A stretch of 30,490 nt of DNA from JBJYIN01 sp046237015 (GTDB lineage Bacteria > Pseudomonadota > Gammaproteobacteria > Enterobacterales > Enterobacteriaceae). The position numbers and the translations under genes are program-made. The notes under the pieces are model-generated. The model was not told the origin of the DNA, made no database searches, and was given only the letters and a program-made list of their open reading frames with translations. This document shows, piece after piece, positions 1 to 6,780 of this stretch (its first letter is position 1; each line of letters opens with the position of its first letter). Location of the stretch: assembly GCF_046237015.1 (NCBI RefSeq), contig NZ_JBJYIN010000028.1, forward strand, positions 1-30,490, written 5' to 3'.

Positions 1-70
1 CACCGGATTATCAGTGTGATATGTAAAACGCGTCTTCTAGATAGACAGTCTGGTTAGTCGAGGTTCCCGA

Positions 71-108
71 CATAAAAAATGACGATATTTAGCTCAACAT
101 CGTCATTT
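71..108 (-). terminator. Terminator downstream of the integrase gene
   Basis: A 10-bp perfect inverted repeat (77-86 with 99-108, 12-nt loop) is followed on the minus strand by a run of six T. This is the layout of an intrinsic terminator. It lies 18 bp beyond the stop of the minus-strand integrase gene, so it probably ends that transcript. Confidence 0.7.
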
Positions 109-125
109 AAAAGTTATCTACATCG

Positions 126-1250
126 CTACAGTGGGCTGATAAGAACCCTATCAACCGAATTCACTGAGATAGCGCCGGGTGGCGGAAGCCTCTTACCGTT
201 TTTCGCTGCTATAGCCTGAAATCGAAGTAATTCCACAGAGGCAATTTTCAAGGCATCATCATGCGTTGAAGCCGTCACAGACAGGTTATCAAGATCGGAG
301 AATTTCAGCGTAACCGTTGTATCGTCGACAGCAATATCCGCTGGGTAAGGAACAAAGATGGATGCTAGTTTTTTAGCCTGTTTCTTATGTGCATCCAGTT
401 TGCTCACGAGGTGTGTTGCACGAAGGTGGGTATAGCGTTTCAACATATTCATTGATTTGTGACCTGATATCGCCGCCACTTCCATAACATTTAACGTTCC
501 CAGTTCAAAGAATCGGCTGATTGCCTCATGTCTGAGATCGTGAAAATGTAGATCGTCGATAGCCAGAGCCTTTAAAGCTACACGCCATGCGCTTTTAAAC
601 CCACTCGACGTGTAGCTAAAAATATAACCATTCTCATGATGTGGTCGTTCACCCAGACCACACAGAATTTGCCGTGCTTTTGATGATAATGGAACGTCAC
701 GCGATGTCCCATTTTTCGTCAAAGGCAAATGGGCAACGCCGAGGCGAAGATCGGTATATTCCCATCGCAACGACAAAATTTCTCCTTGTCGCATTCCCGT
801 TTCCAATGCAATGTAAAAAATAGCCAATAATTCAGGATTTTTATCTTTGAAGTATCTGGTTAGCTGTCGTTCTTCCTGAGTCGTTAACCTTCGGGTACGG
901 CCTGACGATACGGTTGGCTTGCGAACATTTTCAACAGGGTTTATAGAGCATGTGCCCCACTCAACTTTTGCCAGATTATAAAGCGCCGATAACAATGCTA
1001 ATTCCAGTCGTACCGTATTCGCACTTATCGGCTTTTGCGTTCTGGCGTTAAATTCCGATAATCTATTATCTCTATATTCTGCAATGTCTATAGATGAAAT
1101 TTCATCCATATTTCTATTAGCCAAACGCGAACGCTTGATAACATTGATTCGATAGAACTCCTGCAATTGTCCTCGTTTATGTCGCGAAACCGTGGAAAAA
1201 TACTTATCCAACGCTTTACTTAACAGTATCTTTTTTATACGTTTTTTCAC
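126..1250 (-). CDS. Tyrosine recombinase (phage-type integrase) with HicB-like C-terminal tail
   Basis: This is a site-specific recombinase of the tyrosine family, expected to catalyse integration and excision of a mobile element by strand cleavage through a 3'-phosphotyrosine. Residues 1-115 look like a SAM-like core-binding domain. The catalytic domain shows R154 (ETGMRQGEI), K179 in the beta hairpin, H237 and R240 (HDLRHE), H264 (GHKS) and the nucleophile Y273 (RYTH). After the usual end near residue 295, about 80 extra residues follow. Residues 300-358 read like a HicB antitoxin fold (YPA, then FSDLDNLSVTA, then a helix and LPPPG). The start is GTG at 1250 with only a weak ribosome binding site; no better start precedes the core-binding domain. 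A hairpin terminator follows the stop. The family is certain; which element it moves is unknown, because no cargo is seen inside the window apart from debris. Confidence 0.9.
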   Translation of the reverse strand: MKKRIKKILLSKALDKYFSTVSRHKRGQLQEFYRINVIKRSRLANRNMDEISSIDIAEYRDNRLSEFNARTQKPISANTVRLELALLSALYNLAKVEWGTCSINPVENVRKPTVSSGRTRRLTTQEERQLTRYFKDKNPELLAIFYIALETGMRQGEILSLRWEYTDLRLGVAHLPLTKNGTSRDVPLSSKARQILCGLGERPHHENGYIFSYTSSGFKSAWRVALKALAIDDLHFHDLRHEAISRFFELGTLNVMEVAAISGHKSMNMLKRYTHLRATHLVSKLDAHKKQAKKLASIFVPYPADIAVDDTTVTLKFSDLDNLSVTASTHDDALKIASVELLRFQAIAAKNGKRLPPPGAISVNSVDRVLISPL

Positions 1251-1367
1251 TACTCTTGTCTTCCCTATTGGTCAAAGGGAAAGACAATACAACAAATTAG
1301 AGAGCGCATTTAGGTCTCTGCTCGCATGAACCTTCCAATGCGGCGTGGGGTGACTCAGGGGCTGAGT

Positions 1368-1593
1368 TCATTTTTTCTGTTCCCACAGTGCAAGTGTTTG
1401 CATGGTGTTGCAAAGTGAGGCATTTGGTGCAGGAGGCTGATCCAATCGTGTAAGAAACTCTTGGTAAGCATCGGGATGCTGCCATGATGATGCGCTGATC
1501 GATCAACGCTTCCTCAGTAACGGCTTTTTCATCGGGCTCGGTACGTAAATTTAACGTCACACGTTTATCAGAAACGTCTTTTTCTGTCGGCAT
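1368..1593 (-). pseudogene. Degenerate TacA-type (DUF1778) antitoxin gene
   Basis: The gene begins with a strong ribosome binding site (GGAGG, 8 nt before ATG at 1593). The N-terminus, MPTEKDVSDKRVTLNLRTEP, has the ribbon-helix-helix start typical of DUF1778 antitoxins. About 20 residues of the helical core are then missing, and the reading resumes at EEALIDQRIIMA. Near 1470-1480 the frame shifts. The neighbouring frame continues as DAYQEFLTRLDQPPAPN and ends in MQTLALWEQKK at a stop at 1368-1370, which is the characteristic toxin-neutralising tail of the family. The formally open 98-codon frame (1297-1593) therefore reads into noise after residue 38. The partner GNAT acetyltransferase toxin (TacT), normally the next gene, is absent; the integrase gene occupies that place. 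The call rests on family motifs recalled from memory and on two frames fitting one family. Confidence 0.72.
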
Positions 1594-1821
1594 AATGTTA
1601 TCCTCCGAGGTTCCCTCTGGAGAGTAATTATACAGTTTGCATCAGGCTTATATCATGACGATTTACATAGCATAGGGAACCGAAGGAACGAACCGGAATT
1701 TTTTCGCATATATGGAACCCATCATTCTGATCTATCTATAAAAAAATGGGTCAACCCACGGGTCTTGACAAGAGCAACGATTAAAATTTATTCTACATTT
1801 CAACTTAATAGAAAGCTGAAT

Positions 1822-1841
1822 GATCCCGAGTCCGGGCACCA
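1822..1841 (+). other. tRNA-Phe 3'-end fragment, probable integration site (att)
   Basis: GATCCCGAGTCCGGGCACCA differs by one base from the last 20 nt of the E. coli tRNA-Phe gene as I recall it (GATTCCGAGTCCGGGCACCA), including the encoded CCA. The upstream bases do not form the rest of a tRNA: anticodon arm and D arm are missing. An isolated tRNA 3' end is the usual footprint of an integrase that uses the tRNA as its attachment site. A P4-type integrase remnant 160 bp downstream supports this. The intact tRNA-Phe gene must lie outside the window. Confidence 0.75.
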
Positions 1842-1902
1842 TATTTTTGTTTTGGGATGTTCTTATACGTCCGGGAACATAGAAAAATCAGTTAGTTGAT
1901 GA

Positions 1903-1939
1903 AAATCTGGAATACCTCAAGGTACTACCAGATTTTTTT
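1903..1939 (+). terminator. Strong intrinsic terminator behind the tRNA-Phe fragment
   Basis: AAATCTGG (1903-1910) pairs with CCAGATTT (1928-1935). The loop contains a second short stem (TACC-TCAA-GGTA), and the structure ends in seven T (1933-1939). It lies about 60 bp beyond the tRNA-Phe end, so it may be the native terminator of that tRNA gene carried at the element boundary. Confidence 0.7.
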
Positions 1940-1997
1940 GACATCCGTAGTTTTCGGGGGCTTAATTGGGGGCCTGCCGGTTCGATAAACTACGGAG

Positions 1998-2117
1998 CCC
2001 CCAACTGATACCGCCATCCGCAACGCCAAGCCGCTCGATAAACCTTACAAACTCAGCGACGCGCAGGGTCTGTACCTGCTGATTAAACCTAACGGTTCTA
2101 ATCTCTGGCCTCTTTAA
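1998..2117 (+). pseudogene. N-terminal remnant of a P4-family integrase
   Basis: The frame beginning around 1998 reads TDTAIRNAKPLDKPYKLSDA from 2004, then QGLYLLIKPNGSNLW, and stops at 2115-2117. This is the well-conserved N-terminal arm-binding (DUF4102) domain of P4-type integrases, which normally starts MALTDTAIRNAK. Here the start codon is gone (PPT instead of MALT), and the roughly 350 residues that should follow, including the whole catalytic domain, are missing. It lies about 160 bp from the tRNA-Phe 3' end in the orientation expected for an element that entered there, so it is the fossil of an earlier island. Confidence 0.85.
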
Positions 2118-2391
2118 GTATAAAAATTGACGTTTACCCTATTCTATTATCCTTCCTCCTCAGCACTCGTAAACGACATGAAGAAGCCCGTAACTAACTC
2201 TCTTCTGTACCACGCAATATAAACACATCATTGATCTATTTCTGATCCCATCAGAAAGCTTCGTTTGAAATATAGAAGTCATGCGCTAGAAATAGCAGAC
2301 AAAATTAGGTGACTCTTATTGCCAGCATGCGAAATAACTGCAAAATAAAGGAGTAAAAATTCAGGAAACGGATAACATCAAGGAAAACAAT

Positions 2392-2922
2392 GTGATGCCA
2401 AGAAATCAAATCATCTTGTCGGTAGTCACTGGTTTACTGTTGCTTAGCGGATTAGATACCAGAGCAGCCACGCCCGAAGAAATGCAGCGACTTGATGAAG
2501 CCTATCCCATCGGCAGCACGGTTGTCTGCCGGGCACAGCTTGAAGGAGACGGAAAAAACCTTCTTCCCATGGAAATGGTGGTGAGAGGAAAAGTGATAAG
2601 CAAGCAAGGAAAGCATGCGTCTCATGACGTTAGTGTTATGTGGTTACCACATAAAGTAAAATCCGCCGCACTCACCATCCATTATCGTATGGATGTGACG
2701 GATGAAGGCGATGGTCATAGCACCGTTATCGATCCCTCCAGCCTAAAAGTATCCATGCCGGAAAACAGAGCATCAGAAGAAACGGTTGCAGAAGGTTTCA
2801 GGAAACGTTTCGCCTCCGGTGCGATTCACCAACCTTATGGAAATATCGAAATCACTGATTTTCCATCTTATATTTCAAAAAATCAGGGAGAAGCGCCTCT
2901 TTATTGTAGTAAAGAAGCTTAA
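2392..2922 (+). CDS. Small exported protein of unknown function
   Basis: I do not recognise this family. The product is about 176 residues with a clear Sec signal peptide: MMPRNQ, a hydrophobic stretch IILSVVTGLLLLSGL, then a polar region with a likely cleavage after TRA-A near residue 26. The mature part is mostly polar and has two cysteines (in VVCRAQ and in LYCSKEA at the C-terminus) that could form a disulfide. It contains alternating strands (VMWLPHK, LTIHYRMDV). A periplasmic or extracellular location is likely. Translation may start at GTG 2392 or ATG 2395; AGGA at 2381-2384 serves either, and the ATG seems slightly better spaced. The gene sits alone between the island debris and a convergent gene, and may itself be horizontally acquired. 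Confidence 0.75.
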   Translation: MMPRNQIILSVVTGLLLLSGLDTRAATPEEMQRLDEAYPIGSTVVCRAQLEGDGKNLLPMEMVVRGKVISKQGKHASHDVSVMWLPHKVKSAALTIHYRMDVTDEGDGHSTVIDPSSLKVSMPENRASEETVAEGFRKRFASGAIHQPYGNIEITDFPSYISKNQGEAPLYCSKEA

Positions 2923-2980
2923 ATAGAATGATGAATTATGCAACCCTTGCACGGACTATATCCACGAGAGGGATAGCCTA

Positions 2981-3697
2981 TCAACAATACAAAAATGTCG
3001 TTACGTCACGATCGTTAAGCTGGTAAACACCTTCAAATCTGCGTCCGGCACAAAAATCTGGCGTCAGGTCAGTCAGTAACTCTAACTCAAACGTCCGTTT
3101 AGCACAGTCTAATGCCACCATTCTGGCATCCAGAAAGTCAAAGTAACGTTTAACCTGCGGATATAACGCCTTAAATAAACTCTCCTTAGCAGAGAAACTT
3201 AGCGTTAGCAGGCAACAGAACGCTTCTTCACGTTCACTAAACCATTGGTATTCTTCTTCATCAATAATTCCCGGCCAGAGAGATTGTGCGCGATCATCAG
3301 AGAGATAAGCTTCAATATCGACACCAATGCAAGCCAACGTATCACTACGCAGATGCGCCGCACACATGACACTCCCCGCGTTGTGGCTCAAGGAGCCAGA
3401 GATATTTTCCGGCCATTGTGGAGAACGATCTTCACAGCTATTCAGGATAAAATCCGAGTGTCCCAACTCATGTAGCACCTGTCTGGCTAAACACCGTCCG
3501 GCCAAATACTCAGCACGACGTTTAGGCACCGAACGCTCAAGCGCATCGGAAAAAGGAATACCAGCCTGAGAGAACAGGTCATCGGAATAAGCAGACAAAT
3601 GGAAATGACAGCGGGCACCAATACCGGGATATACCATGCCATCCATTGCCGGTGGGAAAGTGATCCATTCAACATCATCAATAAAAGCAGAAAGCAT
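2981..3697 (-). CDS. EntD-like 4'-phosphopantetheinyl transferase
   Basis: The enzyme should transfer 4'-phosphopantetheine from coenzyme A onto a conserved serine of a carrier-protein domain, converting peptide or polyketide synthetases to their active holo form. At 238 residues it matches the short EntD/Sfp class. Visible motifs are RRAEYLAGR (61-68), GSLSHN (101-106), the Mg-binding GVDIE (125-129) and the signature FSAKESLFKALYP (168-180), with D127, E129 and E172 as the expected metal ligands. No carrier-protein, NRPS or PKS gene lies nearby, so it probably acts in trans on a siderophore or other synthetase elsewhere. The ribosome binding site before ATG 3697 is weak. It follows the nupC-like gene on the same strand after 92 bp, with a hairpin between them. 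Confidence 0.88.
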   Translation of the reverse strand: MLSAFIDDVEWITFPPAMDGMVYPGIGARCHFHLSAYSDDLFSQAGIPFSDALERSVPKRRAEYLAGRCLARQVLHELGHSDFILNSCEDRSPQWPENISGSLSHNAGSVMCAAHLRSDTLACIGVDIEAYLSDDRAQSLWPGIIDEEEYQWFSEREEAFCCLLTLSFSAKESLFKALYPQVKRYFDFLDARMVALDCAKRTFELELLTDLTPDFCAGRRFEGVYQLNDRDVTTFLYC

Positions 3698-3764
3698 GTC
3701 GTGTTACTCAAGGAAAGTCGTTACGTATTGCCAGTGATTACCGACTTTCGCAGCCAATAAACAT

Positions 3765-3782
3765 GGGCGACTCATGTCGCCC
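3765..3782 (-). terminator. Possible terminator after the nucleoside transporter gene
   Basis: A 7-bp GC-rich stem with a 4-nt loop (GGGCGAC, TCAT, GTCGCCC) lies 8 bp beyond the stop of the minus-strand transporter gene. The following bases on that strand (ATGTTTATT) are only moderately T-rich, so termination may be partial. Confidence 0.45.
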
Positions 3783-3789
3783 CACAACC

Positions 3790-5067
3790 CTATAGTGCTA
3801 AGAAAAAACCAGCAATGCTAGCACTCATCAGGTTCGACAGCGTGCCTGCCGTTACGGCTTTCAAACCCAGTCTTGCAATGTCCTGACGGCGACTTGGCGC
3901 CATACTGCCTAAACCTCCGATAAGGATAGCAATAGACGACAGGTTCGCAAATCCGCACAGCGCGAATGAAATAATCGCTTTAGTATGATCAGACAACACC
4001 TGCAACCCGGCTGCGGCAACCACATCATCGGCTTTAAGATATTCACCAAAATTCATATAGGCGACAAACTCATTGACGATCAGTTTTTGTCCGATGAAAG
4101 ATCCGGCAACCGTAGCTTCATGCCAGGGTACGCCGATTAAAAATGCAATCGGAGAAAACAGCCAACCTAGCAGTAATTCCATAGACAATTGTGGGTAGTC
4201 AAACCAACCACCGATGCCGCCAAGAATACCGTTCAACAAAGCGATTAAAGCCACGAACGCCAACAGCATTGCGCCTACATTCAGAGCCAATTGCATCCCA
4301 GAAGCCGCACCGCTGGCCGCCGCATCAATAACGTTAGCCGGACGGTCATCTTCATCAACAAATCCAACCATTTGTTCGTGGTCATGAGTGCTTTCAGTTT
4401 CGGGGATCATTAGCTTCGCAAACAATAAACCACCGGGAGCTGCCATAAAGGAGGCCGCAATCAGATACTCCAGCGGCACGCCCATCTGCGCATAGCCCGC
4501 CATCACCGAACCTGCAATAGACGCTAACCCACCGCACATGACCGCAAACAGCTCCGAACGCGTCATGTTGGCAATATACGGACGCACCACCAGCGGCGCT
4601 TCAGTCTGACCAACAAAAATATTAGCCGTCGCGGACAACGATTCCGTCCGTGACGTTCCCAATAATTTTTGTAATCCGCCACCCAACAGTCGAATGACCC
4701 ACTGCATAACACCGATGTAGTACAACACCGCAATTAAGGAAGAAAAAAAGACAATGATGGGCAACACACGTAAAGCAAACACAAAACCGCTGTCGCCAAA
4801 TACTTCAAACATCTTGCCCGATACGAGTCCGCCAAAAATGAATGATACGCCTTGGTTACCATAAGAAATGACGTTTGCGACACCTTCTGTCATACCGCCT
4901 AAAATTCTGCGGCCCAGTGGCACATACAGTATCAACGCGCCAATACCAACCTGAATAACAAAAGCACCGAGTACAGTGCGTAATCTGATCGCCTTACGAT
5001 TACTGGAAAGCAAAACCGCAAATAATATCAGTACCAGCATACCAATAAGACTCATAAAGAGTTGCAT
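3790..5067 (-). CDS. NupC-family concentrative nucleoside transporter
   Basis: This is an inner-membrane, cation-coupled importer of nucleosides of the CNT family. At 425 residues it has the usual length. The first helix begins at the N-terminus (LFMSLIGMLVLILFAVLL). Family motifs are GDSGFVFALRVLP in the substrate-binding half, IFVGQTEAPLVVRPY (the GQTEAPL nucleoside-binding loop), a helix EYLIAASFMAAPGGLLFAK, and NEFVAYMNF with the conserved glutamate near the second binding loop. A hydrophilic loop rich in acidic residues (about 222-250) separates the halves. The start at 5067 has AAGGA 8 nt upstream. It could be NupC or one of its paralogues (YeiM/NupX, PsuT); the sequence alone does not decide. 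Upstream, a TGTGA half-site resembles half of a CRP site, which would fit regulation of nucleoside uptake, but this is weak. Confidence 0.9.
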   Translation of the reverse strand: MQLFMSLIGMLVLILFAVLLSSNRKAIRLRTVLGAFVIQVGIGALILYVPLGRRILGGMTEGVANVISYGNQGVSFIFGGLVSGKMFEVFGDSGFVFALRVLPIIVFFSSLIAVLYYIGVMQWVIRLLGGGLQKLLGTSRTESLSATANIFVGQTEAPLVVRPYIANMTRSELFAVMCGGLASIAGSVMAGYAQMGVPLEYLIAASFMAAPGGLLFAKLMIPETESTHDHEQMVGFVDEDDRPANVIDAAASGAASGMQLALNVGAMLLAFVALIALLNGILGGIGGWFDYPQLSMELLLGWLFSPIAFLIGVPWHEATVAGSFIGQKLIVNEFVAYMNFGEYLKADDVVAAAGLQVLSDHTKAIISFALCGFANLSSIAILIGGLGSMAPSRRQDIARLGLKAVTAGTLSNLMSASIAGFFLAL

Positions 5068-5161
5068 GTAGCGTTCCTTCTAAGCGCTAACAACGATTAG
5101 CGGTGAATAGAAATAAAATAGAAAAAAGCGATAAGAGTCACACTTCTTGTTTCAGTATATG

Positions 5162-5190
5162 AAAAAACGTCAATTGCTTCGCGACGTTTT
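5162..5190 (-). terminator. Terminator downstream of yjjV
   Basis: AAAACGTC (5164-5171) pairs with GACGTTTT (5183-5190). Read on the minus strand, the stem ends in a run of six T. It lies 55 bp past the yjjV stop and separates that transcript from the nucleoside transporter gene. Confidence 0.7.
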
Positions 5191-5244
5191 GCACAAAAAT
5201 AGCGGTAGGTCACGTGTTTATGAATGAAATATCAACACATTACT

Positions 5245-6063
5245 TCACTTGAAATCGAAAAGACGGAGAGTATTTTGATATATCGCCGCGGCCAGCTCCT
5301 CCGCCGGCTCAGGTCGTAACTCACAAAGAGAATGAAAGATATCCACGATACGTTCCGGGCGATTAGGTTGTCCCTGATAACCGCTAACCGGCATATCCGG
5401 CGCATCCGTCTCCAACAGCAGACGATCAAGAGGAAGGCGTGCAATCGCCTGACGCGTCTTATTGGCTCGGGGATAAGTGATCGTTCCTCCGACGCCGATA
5501 TAGTAACCAAGCCGAATAAACGTCTGAGCCTGTTCCAGGCTACCAGCAAAGCCATGAAGCACGCCAGTTCGTGGCAAACTAATACGACGCAGACATTGAG
5601 CCAGCCGATCGTGAGAACGACGAGAATGAAGAATAACCGGCAAATCAAACTGTTTTGCCAACCCTAGTTGCGCTTCAAGCAGTTTACATTGGCGTTCAAA
5701 TTGTGGCTCCGGCATATAAAGATCTAGCCCGATCTCGCCCACTGCAACCAGCTTGTCAGGTTTCTGGCGTAAACAGGTCTCTAACTGCGCGAGGTCGGCG
5801 TCAATATGCTGGGAAATATATAAAGGATGTAGCCCGAGAGCGGAATAGAGAGGGGAATGTGTGTGCACCAACGTTAGCACACGGTCAAAGTGGCGAGACG
5901 CCACAGCAGGAATGATAATGCGTTCAACACCCGCCGTTGCAGCCCATTGAAGGCTAGCCAAGTCGTTATCGTAAAATAGCGGAAAATCGAAATGGCAATG
6001 AGTATCGATAAAAACAGGTTGCGTCGCAGGCTTTGAGCCTTCGACAACATGTTGCATCAGCAC
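5245..6063 (-). CDS. yjjV: TatD-family metal-dependent hydrolase YjjV
   Basis: This is a member of the TatD amidohydrolase superfamily, a TIM-barrel Mg/metal-dependent enzyme with nuclease activity (3'-5' exonuclease type in characterised TatD proteins). The product has 272 residues. Metal ligands can be read in order: DTHCHFD near residues 19-25, VGEIGLDLY, LPVILHSRRSHD, GVLHGFAGS and LLLETDAPDMP. The stretch YYIGVGGTITYPRANKTR identifies YjjV rather than TatD or YcfH. The start taken is GTG 6063, because GAGG lies 9 nt before it; ATG 6057 is two codons in. The first 16 residues before VFIDTHCH are a longer lead than in E. coli YjjV. It follows the CsbD-like gene by only 11 bp and is probably cotranscribed with it. 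Confidence 0.92.
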   Translation of the reverse strand: MLMQHVVEGSKPATQPVFIDTHCHFDFPLFYDNDLASLQWAATAGVERIIIPAVASRHFDRVLTLVHTHSPLYSALGLHPLYISQHIDADLAQLETCLRQKPDKLVAVGEIGLDLYMPEPQFERQCKLLEAQLGLAKQFDLPVILHSRRSHDRLAQCLRRISLPRTGVLHGFAGSLEQAQTFIRLGYYIGVGGTITYPRANKTRQAIARLPLDRLLLETDAPDMPVSGYQGQPNRPERIVDIFHSLCELRPEPAEELAAAIYQNTLRLFDFK

Positions 6064-6074
6064 GCTTATTATCC

Positions 6075-6263
6075 TCAGTGTAACACGCTCTCCTCTGAGG
6101 ATACCTGTTCATGGGCCTTTCCGTAACCCTCTTGCAATACACCGGATAAATAACCGTTATTACCTTCCAGCCACGCACAATCACTGTCAAACCATTCGGC
6201 CCACAGCGCCCAGAAACTCCCTTTCCACTGTTTCCATTTGCCTACAACAATATCGCTATTCAT
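6075..6263 (-). CDS. CsbD/YjbJ-like stress mini-protein
   Basis: This soluble protein of about 62 residues has the CsbD pattern: MNSDIVVGKWKQWKGSFWAL, then WFDSDCAWLEGN and LSGVLQEGYGKAHEQ. Compared with E. coli YjbJ (typically NWKQFKGKIKEQWGKLTDDD) it is shorter in charge and unusually rich in tryptophan, with six W in the first 40 residues. The function of the family is not established; members are induced by general or osmotic stress. Two adjacent ATG codons are available. ATG 6263 is chosen because AGGAGG then sits 6 nt away, while at ATG 6266 it would be only 3 nt away. It lies 11 bp upstream of yjjV on the same strand and in the same neighbourhood as osmY, another stress gene. Confidence 0.75.
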   Translation of the reverse strand: MNSDIVVGKWKQWKGSFWALWAEWFDSDCAWLEGNNGYLSGVLQEGYGKAHEQVSSEESVLH

Positions 6264-6394
6264 CATAACCCTCCTGATAAAAAGTCGGTTTCAGCAAACA
6301 CACAAACAGTGTGATAGTTTCATGTTACAGGCGGATGGCAATTCTGTCTTTCAGAAATGTCGCGATTAAATAAGATGCTTACCGAATGAGATGA

Positions 6395-6412
6395 GACGGG
6401 CAAATGCCCGTC
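6395..6412. repeat. Short GC-rich hairpin between ytjA and the CsbD-like gene
   Basis: GACGGGC and GCCCGTC flank a 4-nt loop. No T-run follows on either strand, so it is not a standard intrinsic terminator. It may stabilise or attenuate the ytjA transcript that ends just upstream on the minus strand. Confidence 0.4.
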
Positions 6413-6451
6413 AGCATGAATGAGTATGAAAACGAGACAAAAAGAGAATAC

Positions 6452-6613
6452 CTAAGGTCGTTTTCGACCAGTAAACAAACTCAGTAAGAACAAGATAATA
6501 CCGACAACAAAGACAATCTTGGCTGCCCCTGCTGCGGTGCCAGCCAGACCACCAAAGCCGAGGGCGGCGGCGATCAGGGCTATAACCAGAAAGATAATCC
6601 CCCAACGAAACAT
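6452..6613 (-). CDS. ytjA: Small inner-membrane protein YtjA (DUF1328/UPF0391)
   Basis: This 53-residue protein begins MFRWGIIFLVIALIAAALGF, continues through a Gly/Ala-rich turn (GGLAGTAAGAAK), a second helix (IVFVVGIILFLLSLF) and the tail TGRKRP. That is the complete UPF0391 pattern: two transmembrane helices with a basic C-terminus. The role is unknown. In E. coli the gene also lies next to osmY, which supports the call. AAGGAG precedes ATG 6613 by 6 nt. A longer open frame (6411-6653) covers the same DNA in a different frame and is a shadow. Confidence 0.9.
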   Translation of the reverse strand: MFRWGIIFLVIALIAAALGFGGLAGTAAGAAKIVFVVGIILFLLSLFTGRKRP

Positions 6614-6780
6614 ACGTTCTCCTTACCAAAACGTTAAACCATCTGGCGGTCATCTAACAAAAAATCATGATGCATCCAGATTGCGTATCCCGTGTGGTAA
6701 TGACGGGTATAGATAAATATAGATGTTGCGTTAATCGGTGCGGGTAAAACAATTAAGTCATACCCGCCAGAACAATCTTA

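Larger units (their letters stand above)
1594..2391. other. Gene-free junction with mobile-element scars
   Basis: This stretch of about 800 bp carries no intact gene. From left to right it holds AT-rich sequence, a 20-bp copy of the tRNA-Phe 3' end (1822-1841), a small hairpin (ATGTTC 1857-1862 with GAACAT 1875-1880), a strong terminator (1903-1939), a fragment of a P4-type integrase (1998-2117), and about 270 bp with no recognisable content before the next gene. It is best read as the worn-down edge of one or more elements integrated at a tRNA-Phe gene. Confidence 0.7.

Noticed and set aside
1297..1593. Intact 98-codon open frame with a strong ribosome binding site and several cysteines resembling a zinc finger
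   Set aside because: After residue 38 the family signal continues in another frame; the Cys/His-rich tail is frameshifted noise, so it is called a pseudogene.
5131..5160. CRP site upstream of the nucleoside transporter
   Set aside because: Only one TGTGA half-site is clear; the second half does not match well enough to list as a feature.
6411..6653. 80-codon minus-strand open frame
   Set aside because: It covers ytjA in another frame; the 53-residue YtjA has a perfect family match and ribosome binding site.
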